DNA from: Candidatus Desantisiibacteriota bacterium
Lineage (GTDB): Bacteria > UBA9089 > CG2-30-40-21
Assembly (NCBI GenBank): GCA_016208205.1
Contig: JACQYP010000023.1
Coordinates: 1 to 5,615 of the forward strand
Direction of reading: 5' to 3'
DNA length: 5,615 nucleotides
A program made the position numbers and the translations under genes. The notes under the pieces were generated by a model that saw nothing but the letters and a program-made list of their open reading frames with translations, was not told the origin of the DNA and searched no databases. Below are positions 1 through 5,564 of this stretch, in pieces (position 1 is the first letter of the stretch; each line of letters begins with the position of its first letter).

Positions 1-205
1 AAATAGTATTGCACCTCTTTCTTGCCCTCGTTTGTTTTTAGATTTTACCAACATCTTATTTTGCAACTCGTTTTGTTGTTTCTACTTTCTAAAGAAAACC
101 TTCTCTTATTGCCCTCAAAAATAGGGCATCCCTATCATCACGGAATAAACATGGATGCTCTCTTGCCCTTTCTATGCCCTCTTAGAGGCAGATTTATGGG
201 GTAGT
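1..205. other. noncoding region upstream of fic
   Basis: I see no credible gene on either strand here. Open stretches are short, low in complexity and lack ribosome sites. The only texture is a cluster of GCCCT cores (near 25, 111, 167 and 176, with the complement AGGGC at 123). A small imperfect hairpin, TGCCCTC/GAGGCA, lies at 175-190. It has no T-run and so is not a convincing terminator. The end of the preceding gene is not visible. Confidence 0.5.
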
Positions 206-247
206 GTGAATTCAGAATTCGCTTTATCGAATATTCAGAATTTTCAC
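206..247. repeat. imperfect inverted repeat just upstream of the fic promoter
   Basis: The arms GTGAATTCAGAATTCG (206-221) and the complement of 228-247 pair with two small bulges around a 6-nt loop. The second arm ends 7 bp before the -35 box, so this could be an operator. The Fic protein has a predicted C-terminal helix-turn-helix, so autoregulation is conceivable. That is inference only. Both arms contain CAGAATT, which is also a unit of the heptamer array between accA and recQ, so it may instead be a degenerate repeat. Confidence 0.4.
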
Positions 248-254
248 GATTATG

Positions 255-283
255 TTGACAAAAGAGTGAAAAAGATATATACT
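255..283 (+). promoter_or_regulatory. sigma70-type promoter of fic, probably leaderless
   Basis: TTGACA (255-260) is followed by a 17-nt spacer and TATACT (278-283). The expected start of transcription is about 290, which is the A of the fic ATG. No Shine-Dalgarno sequence sits at a normal distance from that ATG, which fits a leaderless mRNA. In-frame codons upstream of 290 (for example GTG at 266) would lie inside the promoter and would not be on this transcript. Confidence 0.7.
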
Positions 284-289
284 ATAACT

Positions 290-1177
290 ATGGCAAAAAT
301 ATTACATGTTTTTAATACAATCAATCGTTTGAGAGAGCGGTATTATACTGCATCTGTCGGGAAGCAATCGCTTTTAAGATTATTGAGTGAAGCAGAGGTT
401 GCTGAGCAGGTGTATAATTCCAATGCCATCGAGAACAGTACCCTTACCCTTTCCGAAACAGAGAAAATCCTTTTGCAAATAAATTTAGATAGATACATAA
501 CTGAAAGAGAGATTTTCGAGGCAAAAAATCTCGCGCGGGTAGTTTCTTATATCGATACAAAAGCCAAAGAACAAGAACTCACCCTTGAGGTTATTTTGTT
601 ACTTCATAAAATGCTCATAGCAAATATTCGGGATGATATCGCCGGAAGATTTCGCCAGGACGGTGAGTGGGTCAGGGTTGCCAGCCACATAGCGCCGGAC
701 CCAAAAGAAGTAGTAGAAAGATTGGAAAAAATGCTTGCAGTGTATAATGCAAACAGCCATGAAAATATTATAAAACGTATTGCCCTGCTGCATCTTACCT
801 TTGAGTATATCCACCCATTTATTGATGGCAATGGCCGTATTGGAAGGGTAATAAATAATCATTTGCTTATACGGGAAGGTTTTGTGCCGGTGAATCTTAA
901 ATTTATTGCTAGAAAAATGTATTACGAGGCATTTAAGGAGTTTGGCGAAAAAGGCACTACAAAAATCATGGAGGAAATAGTTGGCAAGGCACTTACAAAT
1001 AGCTATCACAAGAGGCTTGCGTATCTGGAAGGAGCGAAGATCATAATACTTGCTGAATATGCAAAAATATACAAGGTATCACATCCTAATTTGATAAATA
1101 AAGCAAATCGCCAAACCATAGAAGCCTTTCTTGAAAAAGGTGTTTGGAAAATCGGCATAAGTGCGGTGAAGCAGTGA
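290..1177 (+). CDS. Fic-family protein (class II, self-inhibited) with C-terminal winged/HTH-like domain
   Basis: This 295-residue protein carries the Fic signature HPFIDGNGRIGR at residues 175-186: His175 is the catalytic base, the GNG loop binds phosphate, and Arg186 is the last arginine. Fic enzymes usually transfer AMP from ATP to a hydroxyl side chain of a target protein. An SNAIEN motif at 44-49 matches the inhibitory (S/T)xxxE(G/N) helix. Because it precedes the Fic core in the same chain, this is a class II enzyme, which needs no separate antitoxin, and none is seen nearby. Residues about 240-290 resemble the DNA-binding-like tail found in many Fic proteins of this layout. I chose the ATG at 290 because the promoter starts transcription there and because related proteins begin with a similar M-K-I-L-type sequence. 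The open frame extends upstream to 155, but without a ribosome site. The target protein is unknown. The reading frame is intact. Confidence 0.9.
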   Translation: MAKILHVFNTINRLRERYYTASVGKQSLLRLLSEAEVAEQVYNSNAIENSTLTLSETEKILLQINLDRYITEREIFEAKNLARVVSYIDTKAKEQELTLEVILLLHKMLIANIRDDIAGRFRQDGEWVRVASHIAPDPKEVVERLEKMLAVYNANSHENIIKRIALLHLTFEYIHPFIDGNGRIGRVINNHLLIREGFVPVNLKFIARKMYYEAFKEFGEKGTTKIMEEIVGKALTNSYHKRLAYLEGAKIIILAEYAKIYKVSHPNLINKANRQTIEAFLEKGVWKIGISAVKQ

Positions 1178-1273
1178 ATAGAGGACGCGCAGAGAACCAT
1201 AAGTGAACGATACCAATAAACATAAAGAGGGTTCTATGATGTTTTGAGTGGGTAAGGCAAAAATTAAGTGGCT

Positions 1274-1490
1274 ATAGGTTTATCGCTTTAACCACACCAA
1301 AGTATGTATTTAGTCATCTTGTCTCCTGAAGGAAGGATAGGGCATGGCTTCCGAGCAACCTACGCTGCTTTCAGTCCACATACGGAGTATGTCCGCTGCA
1401 AAAGAGAACAGTCGCATGTTCGTTCTCCCTACTTCAGGGGAGAGGATTAAAAGTATATATACTCTGGTGTGGTTAAAGCGATAAACCTAT
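1274..1490. repeat. perfect 26-bp inverted repeat enclosing the core
   Basis: Bases 1274-1299 and 1465-1490 are exact reverse complements over 26 bp. After one mismatch, pairing continues with AGTAT/ATACT (1301-1305 with 1459-1463). The outer arms have drifted to 20/26, so the perfect inner pairing stands out. It may mark the ends of a second element nested in the first, or a stem held by selection. The arm sequence contains TATCGCTTTAACCACACCA. Confidence 0.85.
1322..1443. other. multi-hairpin core, candidate structured RNA
   Basis: A closing stem pairs TCTCCTGAAG (1322-1331) with CTTCAGGGGAGA (1432-1443) and a 2-nt bulge. Inside are three hairpins: GGAAG/CTTCC (1331-1335 with 1348-1352, competing for one base of the closing stem), ACATAC-GGA-GTATGT (1378-1392, perfect with a 3-nt loop) and GAGAAC/GTTCTC (1404-1409 with 1422-1427). 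Read on the minus strand, the order GGAAGCC ... CCTTC ... CAGGAG ... GATGAC recalls the 3' ends of IS200/IS605 elements, whose transcripts make TnpB guide RNAs. That likeness is from memory and weak. The transcribed strand is not known, though a promoter at 1862-1890 points this way on the minus strand. Confidence 0.4.
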
Positions 1491-1540
1491 CTCTTATTTA
1501 CCCACATGATTCGTCATAGAACCTATTTTAACTACTTAAC

Positions 1541-1827
1541 TTAACCGAAGATTCCTTGTTTAGGATCCAGAAGATCTCGAATATGATTATCGCTGGGAAT
1601 CTGGTCCATTTGGAAAAGTGTTTGAGCATTACTTTCCCCTTTTGCTTCCTTCATAGCCCTCTGATTAGCAAGGAAAGACGCACTCTGAGTAAAAAAACGG
1701 AAAAAGCACCTAATCCCGCATCTTCTATGGAGTAAGTTAAATTCTTTCCTATTCGTTTGTCTGGAAAAGTTTGGATTGCCTTTCGTAAACTCCCTGTCAT
1801 CTGGTTAAAAGTAAAACCTTTTTCCAA
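1541..1827 (-). pseudogene. truncated, frameshifted transposase remnant (N-terminal ~95 residues)
   Basis: On the minus strand a TTG start at 1827 opens a frame reading KAIQTFPDKRIGKNLTYSIEDAGLGAFSVF (split: KAIQTFPDKRIGKN, then LTYSIEDAGLGAFSVF). At a seven-T run (1691-1697) the match moves to the -1 frame and goes on as TQSASFLANQRAMKEAKG, then NAQTLFQMDQIPSDNHIRDL, ending at TAA (1541-1543). This pattern is that of the N-terminus of a DDE transposase group common in planctomycetes and cyanobacteria, often labelled ISNCY or just transposase. The group name is uncertain. Full proteins are several hundred residues, so the catalytic part is gone. The loss point lies 17 bp from the palindromic element. 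The unshifted frame runs on to 1651. A longer open frame reaches up to 1944, but it crosses the promoter, so its hydrophobic N-terminus is probably not part of this protein. Confidence 0.75.
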
Positions 1828-1835
1828 TTTAATCC

Positions 1836-1840
1836 CCTCC
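1836..1840 (-). promoter_or_regulatory. ribosome site that sets the transposase TTG start
   Basis: GGAGG on the minus strand lies 8 nt before TTG at 1827 and sits downstream of the promoter. It argues for this start over the ATG at 1944, which has no such site. Confidence 0.65.
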
Positions 1841-1861
1841 CTTAATACTAAATTGGTGTAA

Positions 1862-1890
1862 ATTATACCATAAAAGACGAAAAATGTCAA
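1862..1890 (-). promoter_or_regulatory. fully consensus sigma70-type promoter of the transposase remnant
   Basis: On the minus strand TTGACA (1890-1885), a 17-nt spacer and TATAAT (1867-1862) match the consensus exactly. Transcription would begin near 1855, just before the Shine-Dalgarno site at 1836-1840. No clear terminator is seen before the palindromic element, so the RNA may run through it and antisense into the end of fic. Confidence 0.8.
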
Positions 1891-1928
1891 AATGAGAATT
1901 GCTGTTGCTGTAGCTACGAATATTTTTA

Positions 1929-1957
1929 TTGACATCTTTATCATGGTGTGCTATATT
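1929..1957 (+). promoter_or_regulatory. promoter of accA, extended -10 type
   Basis: TTGACA (1929-1934), a 17-nt spacer and TATATT (1952-1957), with TG at 1949-1950 giving an extended -10 (TGCTATATT). Transcription would start near 1964, leaving a leader of about 135 nt made largely of the hairpin pair at 1961-2073. It diverges from the transposase promoter, with 38 bp between the two -35 boxes. Confidence 0.7.
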
Positions 1958-1960
1958 AGA

Positions 1961-2073
1961 AGTAGCACAGACATTCTTGTCTGTGTCTGTTGTCTGTTTT
2001 GTCCATGGGATAGGGTTGAGAACCACAGACAGGAATGTCTGTGTTATTGTACAGAACACTAAAGGTGCTACCT
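1961..2073. repeat. 113-bp REP/BIME-like element with two identical hairpin stems
   Basis: CACAGACA-TTCT-TGTCTGTG (1966-1985) and CACAGACA-GGAA-TGTCTGTG (2024-2043) are two perfect 8-bp stems with 4-nt loops. One is the reverse complement of the other except for a single loop base, so they face each other, and the two halves could also pair in one long hairpin. The outer ends AGTAGCAC (1961) and GTGCTACCT (ending 2073) are also inverted. Such pairs are typical of REP elements spread by RAYT-type transposases, but no RAYT gene is in the window. It lies between the accA -10 box and ribosome site, so it forms most of the leader and could affect mRNA stability or translation. Confidence 0.7.
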
Positions 2074-2084
2074 AAAATGTATTG

Positions 2085-2089
2085 GGAGG
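2085..2089 (+). promoter_or_regulatory. ribosome site that sets the accA TTG start
   Basis: GGAGG lies 9 nt before TTG at 2099. No ATG in frame nearby gives a full-length AccA, so the TTG start is well supported. Confidence 0.8.
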
Positions 2090-2098
2090 AATAATATA

Positions 2099-3049
2099 TT
2101 GAGTACCGGATCTTTACCATTTGAGTCTCCAATTGATGAATTGGAAGAAAGGATTGCTAAACTTTCAACTGTTTCCTCGGAAAAAGCAAAAGAAGAGGTT
2201 AAGCAACTTCAAAAAGAGCATGAGGAATTAATCCAAAGAATTTTTTCAAGCCTTACCCCATGGCAGAAAACACAGCTTGCCAGACATATTCGCAGGCCGT
2301 GTATTATGGATTATATCCCCAGGATATTTGATGAGTTTGTTGAGCTTCATGGAGACAGGCTGATTGGGGATGATCGGGCTATAATTACGGGCATGGCCAG
2401 GATGAATGATGAAACTGTATTTGTTATTGCTCATCAAAAAGGGAAGGATACCTCTACTAATATTGCCTGTAATTTTGGTATGCCAAACCCTGAGGGTTAT
2501 CGTAAGGCAGCAAGGATTATGCGTCTTGCGGAGCGATTCAAGAAGCCTGTCCTTACCTTTATCGATACCCCGGGGGCATACCCCGGCATAGAAGCTGAGG
2601 AAAAAGGGCAGGGTGAAGCAATTGCCAGGAATCTGTTCATCCTTTCCCGATTAAAAACCCCTGTTATCGCTACGGTTATCGGTGAAGGCGGCAGCGGTGG
2701 GGCACTTGCTATCGGTGTTGCAGATAAGGTATTGATGCTCGAAAATGCTGTCTATTCCGTCATCTCTCCTGAAGGCTGTGCAGCTATATTATGGAATGAT
2801 AGATCCAGAACCGAAGAGGCAGCAGCAACCCTTCATTTAACTGCTAAAGATTTATTGGAACTTCAAATCATTGATGAAATAATCTCAGAACCCTCCGGCG
2901 GAGCACATCGCAACTATGATGAAGCAGCTCAAAAGATTAAAAAAGTCATAGTCAAACACTTAAACAAACTAAAAGATATTGATATTCCTGTCTTATTAGA
3001 AAAGCGGTATGAAAAATATCAAAAGATGGGGAAGTTTGTAGTTGAATAA
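2099..3049 (+). CDS. accA: acetyl-CoA carboxylase carboxyltransferase subunit alpha
   Basis: The 316-residue product matches AccA in length (E. coli 319). With AccD it forms the carboxyltransferase that moves the carboxyl group from carboxybiotin on AccB to acetyl-CoA, giving malonyl-CoA for fatty acid synthesis in the cytoplasm. The N-terminal third is a charged helical region (about 10-50), followed by the family sequence TPWQKTQLARHIRRP (53-67). The crotonase-like core shows IDTPGAYPG (155-163), the GEGGSGGALAIG loop (195-206) that helps form the oxyanion pocket, and ISPEGCAAILW (222-232). The C-terminus ends in a basic helical segment. The start is TTG with a good ribosome site. No accD, accB or accC is next to it, so the other subunits must be encoded elsewhere. 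The frame is intact, and I see no sign of transfer. Confidence 0.97.
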   Translation: MSTGSLPFESPIDELEERIAKLSTVSSEKAKEEVKQLQKEHEELIQRIFSSLTPWQKTQLARHIRRPCIMDYIPRIFDEFVELHGDRLIGDDRAIITGMARMNDETVFVIAHQKGKDTSTNIACNFGMPNPEGYRKAARIMRLAERFKKPVLTFIDTPGAYPGIEAEEKGQGEAIARNLFILSRLKTPVIATVIGEGGSGGALAIGVADKVLMLENAVYSVISPEGCAAILWNDRSRTEEAAATLHLTAKDLLELQIIDEIISEPSGGAHRNYDEAAQKIKKVIVKHLNKLKDIDIPVLLEKRYEKYQKMGKFVVE

Positions 3050-3062
3050 GGGGGGCAGGGGG

Positions 3063-3165
3063 CAGAATACAGGAGTCAGGAGTCAGAATACAGAAGGAGA
3101 AAGTCAGAAGGTTGAAGTTATCGGTTTGTTTATTCTGAATTCTGGATTCTGAATTCTGACTCCTG
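3063..3165. repeat. heptamer tandem repeats in inverted arrangement
   Basis: Seven 7-bp units run from 3063 to 3111: CAGAATA, CAGGAGT twice, CAGAATA, CAGAAGG, AGAAAGT and CAGAAGG. After a 19-bp gap, five units run in the opposite sense from 3131 to 3165 (complement reads CAGGAGT, then CAGAATN four times). CAGGAGTCAGAAT (3077-3089) pairs perfectly with 3153-3165. The array fills most of the accA-recQ gap. It could act as an mRNA hairpin, but it lacks the T-run of an intrinsic terminator. Heptamer repeats of this kind are known as STRR sequences in cyanobacteria. A G-rich stretch (3050-3062) precedes it. Confidence 0.75.
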
Positions 3166-3175
3166 TTTCCCACAG

Positions 3176-3180
3176 AGGAG
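3176..3180 (+). promoter_or_regulatory. ribosome site that sets the recQ GTG start
   Basis: AGGAG lies 8 nt before GTG at 3189. I find no good promoter in the 139-bp gap, so recQ may be read from the accA promoter or from a weak one within the repeat. Confidence 0.7.
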
Positions 3181-3188
3181 CATCCATC

Positions 3189-5429
3189 GTGATTAATTGC
3201 AACAATGAGATTCTGTACAGTGTATTAAAGCAGTATTGGGGTTACGACGAATTTCTTCCGTGGCAGAAGGAGGCTATGGAATGTGTGCTGACCTTGCGTG
3301 ATTCTGTTGTTATCCTGCCGACCGGTGGTGGAAAATCGCTGTGTTTTCAGGTGCCGGCCATGTGTATCCCTGGCATGGCTCTGGTAGTATCCCCTCTTAT
3401 CTCATTGATGAAGGATCAGGTTGATTCTCTCAAGAATGCAGGCGTCCCTGCTGCATTTATTAACAGCAGTATGTCTCCTGAGGAACATCGCTCTTGTTTG
3501 TCGGACATCAGACAAGATAGGATCAAAATTCTCTACATTGCACCAGAGAGATTAGTCATGGATAGTTTTATCGAGTTACTCAAGACAACAAAATTATCCT
3601 TTATTGCCATAGATGAGGCACATTGTATCAGTATGTGGGGACACGATTTCCGTCCTGAATACCGGGAACTGAAGACATTAAAAAACATATTTCCAGATAT
3701 TAATATACACTCCTATACAGCCACAGCAACCGAGCTTGTTTGCCATGATATTTGTAAAGAATTAAATTTAACCTCTCCAAAGATACTTACAGGCTCTTTC
3801 GATCGTCCAAATCTTATTTACAGGGTAAAGCACCGTGATAATGTATTTAATCAGATATGCTCTGTGATTGAAAACCACCAGGCAGAATCCGGAATTATCT
3901 ATTGCATCAGGCGGACAGATGTTGACAATCTTTGTTTAATGTTGAATAAAAAAGGATATAATGCCTTGCCCTATCACGCCGGAATATCAGACCAGGCTCG
4001 CAAGGAAAATCAGGAAGCGTTTATTAATGATAGGGTTGATATAATCGTAGCCACAGTTGCCTTTGGCATGGGTATTGATAAATCAAATGTTCGATTTGTT
4101 ATCCACGCCGGTATGCCCAAATCGATTGAGCATTATCAGCAGGAAACCGGTAGAGCCGGTCGGGATGGGCTTGAATCTGAATGCTGTATGTTTTTTACAT
4201 ATTCTGATTTTATAACATGGCAAAAGATTCTCGGTGATTTAGATTCTGAGGCTGGAAAGATTGCCTCAAGCAAGCTCAAAGAAATGTATGATTTTTGTAT
4301 CAATACCTCGTGTAGACATCAGGCTATTCTGTCATATTTTAGTCAAAAACTCGATACTCAGAATTGTAAGGCTTGTGATGTGTGTTTGGAAGAGGAAGAG
4401 CTGCTGGAAGATTCTCTTGTAATTGCACAAAAGATTATCTCATGTATCGTGAGATTAAAAAATTCCGGGGGTGCTTCCTCATTTGGTTCAGCTTACATTG
4501 GACGAGTCTTGATCGGCTCAAAGGATCAACGAATCCTGCAGGCAGGTCACGATAAACTGAGTACCTGGGGCATCCTTTCGTTAGAGGGAAAACAAAACAT
4601 TCGGATATGGATAGAACAGCTTGTTATGCAAGGATACCTCAAAAGGGATGAGGAATATAAAACCATCAGTGTTACGGAAAAGGGGTGGCGTGTAATCAAA
4701 GACAATGAAGTACCGCGATTAACAAAACCTTTGCAGACACATCCGGAAAAATCCCTGCCGCAGATAGATATATGGGGAGGTAGCACCTCTGGCAGAGGTA
4801 GCTCTTCTGTCCTCTCTGGCGAAGGTGTAGATAATGGATTATTCAATACATTAAGGGTATTACGAAAAAATTTGGCAGAGAAGCAAAATGTTCCTGCATA
4901 CATAGTCTTTAGTGATGCTGCCCTGAAGGACATGGCTATGCGAAGACCGTCTAACCTCAATGGATTTCTTAATGTATGCGGGGTTGGACAAAAGAAGCAT
5001 GAGAGTTATGGTGATATTTTTGTTGGGACAATAGTTGATTATTGCACCACAAACTCTATTGAGATGGATACAATGCCGGCACCGGTTGTTAAAAATTCAT
5101 CTGTTGCCAGAGGTGCTGCCTTTGGCAGAGAGGCTCCCTCTATGAGTGTAGTCAAGCTACATGCCTTTGAATTATTCAGCCGGGGTTGTTCTGTAAGTGA
5201 GGTAGCAGCTCAGGTTTACCGTGCAACATCCACGGTATTTGGCTATCTTGAGGAATATATCCGGCAGGAAAAGCTGACCCATCCTGCCCCATGGGTAGAT
5301 GATAAAACATTTCTGCTGATTCTCAAAGTAATGGATGAGGTTGGTGCAGACAGGCTTAAACCGATATTTGATTCTCTCAATGGTGAGATACCCTATGAGC
5401 TGATTCGTATAAGCAGGGCGTGTGTATGA
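3189..5429 (+). CDS. recQ: ATP-dependent DNA helicase RecQ, long form with C-terminal helix-turn-helix
   Basis: This 746-residue 3'-5' DNA helicase unwinds repair and recombination intermediates. The first RecA-like domain has motif I TGGGKS (45-50), motif II DEAH (142-145) followed by the RecQ aromatic loop CISMWGHDFRP (146-156), and motif III around TATAT (177-181). The second has motif VI QETGRAGRDG (318-327). A zinc site is formed by Cys375, Cys393, Cys396 and Cys399 (C-x17-C-x2-C-x2-C). The RQC winged helix spans about 405-510 and HRDC about 549-620. Residues about 652-742 look like the HTH_40 domain found at the end of longer RecQ proteins. E. coli RecQ (609 residues) lacks that domain, which explains the extra length. 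Two low-complexity linkers, about 520-548 and 622-652, hold palindromic DNA motifs. The GTG start has a clear ribosome site. All catalytic residues looked for are present. Confidence 0.97.
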   Translation: MINCNNEILYSVLKQYWGYDEFLPWQKEAMECVLTLRDSVVILPTGGGKSLCFQVPAMCIPGMALVVSPLISLMKDQVDSLKNAGVPAAFINSSMSPEEHRSCLSDIRQDRIKILYIAPERLVMDSFIELLKTTKLSFIAIDEAHCISMWGHDFRPEYRELKTLKNIFPDINIHSYTATATELVCHDICKELNLTSPKILTGSFDRPNLIYRVKHRDNVFNQICSVIENHQAESGIIYCIRRTDVDNLCLMLNKKGYNALPYHAGISDQARKENQEAFINDRVDIIVATVAFGMGIDKSNVRFVIHAGMPKSIEHYQQETGRAGRDGLESECCMFFTYSDFITWQKILGDLDSEAGKIASSKLKEMYDFCINTSCRHQAILSYFSQKLDTQNCKACDVCLEEEELLEDSLVIAQKIISCIVRLKNSGGASSFGSAYIGRVLIGSKDQRILQAGHDKLSTWGILSLEGKQNIRIWIEQLVMQGYLKRDEEYKTISVTEKGWRVIKDNEVPRLTKPLQTHPEKSLPQIDIWGGSTSGRGSSSVLSGEGVDNGLFNTLRVLRKNLAEKQNVPAYIVFSDAALKDMAMRRPSNLNGFLNVCGVGQKKHESYGDIFVGTIVDYCTTNSIEMDTMPAPVVKNSSVARGAAFGREAPSMSVVKLHAFELFSRGCSVSEVAAQVYRATSTVFGYLEEYIRQEKLTHPAPWVDDKTFLLILKVMDEVGADRLKPIFDSLNGEIPYELIRISRACV
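4778..4799. repeat. palindromic motif in the RQC-HRDC linker of recQ
   Basis: ACCTCT-GGC-AGAGGT (4785-4799) is a perfect hairpin. The 11-mer AGGTAGCACCT at 4778-4788 is the exact complement of AGGTGCTACCT at 2063-2073, the right end of the accA leader element. The six bases GGTAGC recur 18 bp apart (4779 and 4797). It encodes a Ser/Gly-rich, presumably flexible linker. Confidence 0.6.
5105..5121. repeat. second, inverted copy of the palindromic motif in recQ
   Basis: TGCCAGAGGTGCTGCCT matches the complement of 4778-4794 at 16 of 17 positions. It lies in the linker between the HRDC and HTH_40 domains. It overlaps a further small hairpin, CTGCC-TTT-GGCAG (5116-5128). Confidence 0.55.
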
Positions 5430-5450
5430 GGAGAGAATAACTTCTTTGTT

Positions 5451-5515
5451 TCCTGCTGGCGAGGGCAGGAGGAGGTGGGAAATATCAGGCAAAATTTAGG
5501 GTGCGGTTTGCCCTG
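5451..5515. other. two small hairpins after recQ
   Basis: TCCTGC/GCAGGA (5451-5456 with 5465-5470) has an 8-nt loop. CAGGCAAA/TTTGCC-c-TG (5486-5493 with 5507-5515) has one bulged base. Either may protect or end the recQ mRNA, but no T-run follows, so I do not call an intrinsic terminator. No coding region is seen between recQ and the end of the window. Confidence 0.35.
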
Positions 5516-5534
5516 TGATACAACTCAAAATATA

Positions 5535-5564
5535 TTGACAAAGAAATATTCAATGTGCTATACT
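5535..5564 (+). promoter_or_regulatory. promoter for a gene beyond the window
   Basis: TTGACA (5535-5540), an 18-nt spacer and TATACT (5559-5564), with TG at 5555-5556 two bases away from the usual extended position. Transcription would start near 5571. The sequence after it, GTAACCGTTCAC at 5579-5590, begins with GTAA as IS66-family ends do, but this is too short to call. Confidence 0.65.

Larger units (their letters stand above)
1230..1523. mobile_element. 294-bp nested palindromic element, MITE-like, ISL3-like ends
   Basis: The outer arms (1230-1255 and 1498-1523) match at 20 of 26 positions when one is reverse-complemented. They begin GGTTCTATGA and end GTGGGTAA. Ends of the form GGnTCT...GTGGGT are typical of ISL3-family insertion sequences, so this may be a non-autonomous derivative. 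No transposase frame lies inside. The 8 bp flanking each end do not match, so no target duplication is visible and the insertion is old or rearranged. Inside lie a perfect 26-bp inverted repeat and a hairpin-rich core, listed separately. The right end stops 17 bp from the end of the transposase remnant. The alternative is a structured RNA gene rather than a transposable element. Confidence 0.65.

Noticed and set aside
22..204. Small open frame at the left end
   Set aside because: It starts with TTG, has no ribosome site, is biased by T-rich sequence and shows no family pattern.
155..289. Upstream extension of the Fic open frame
   Set aside because: It crosses the promoter and the inverted repeat, has no ribosome site, and adds residues with no family likeness.
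1274..1490. CRISPR array or riboswitch
   Set aside because: There are no regularly spaced direct repeats, and no downstream gene on the + strand close enough for a riboswitch; no known aptamer motif was recognised.
1829..2059. Minus-strand open frame over the hairpin pair
   Set aside because: Its sequence is produced by the repeats and by the opposite frame of the transposase promoter region; no ribosome site.
3050..3062. G-quadruplex candidate after accA
   Set aside because: Only two G-runs (6 and 5) separated by CA; four tracts with loops cannot be laid out convincingly.
3112..3136. Promoter before recQ (TTGAAG ... TATTCT)
   Set aside because: The spacer is only 13 bp, too short for a sigma70 promoter, and the -10 lies within the heptamer repeat.
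4547..4960. Minus-strand open frame inside recQ
   Set aside because: It is a shadow of recQ, with no ribosome site or recognisable domain.
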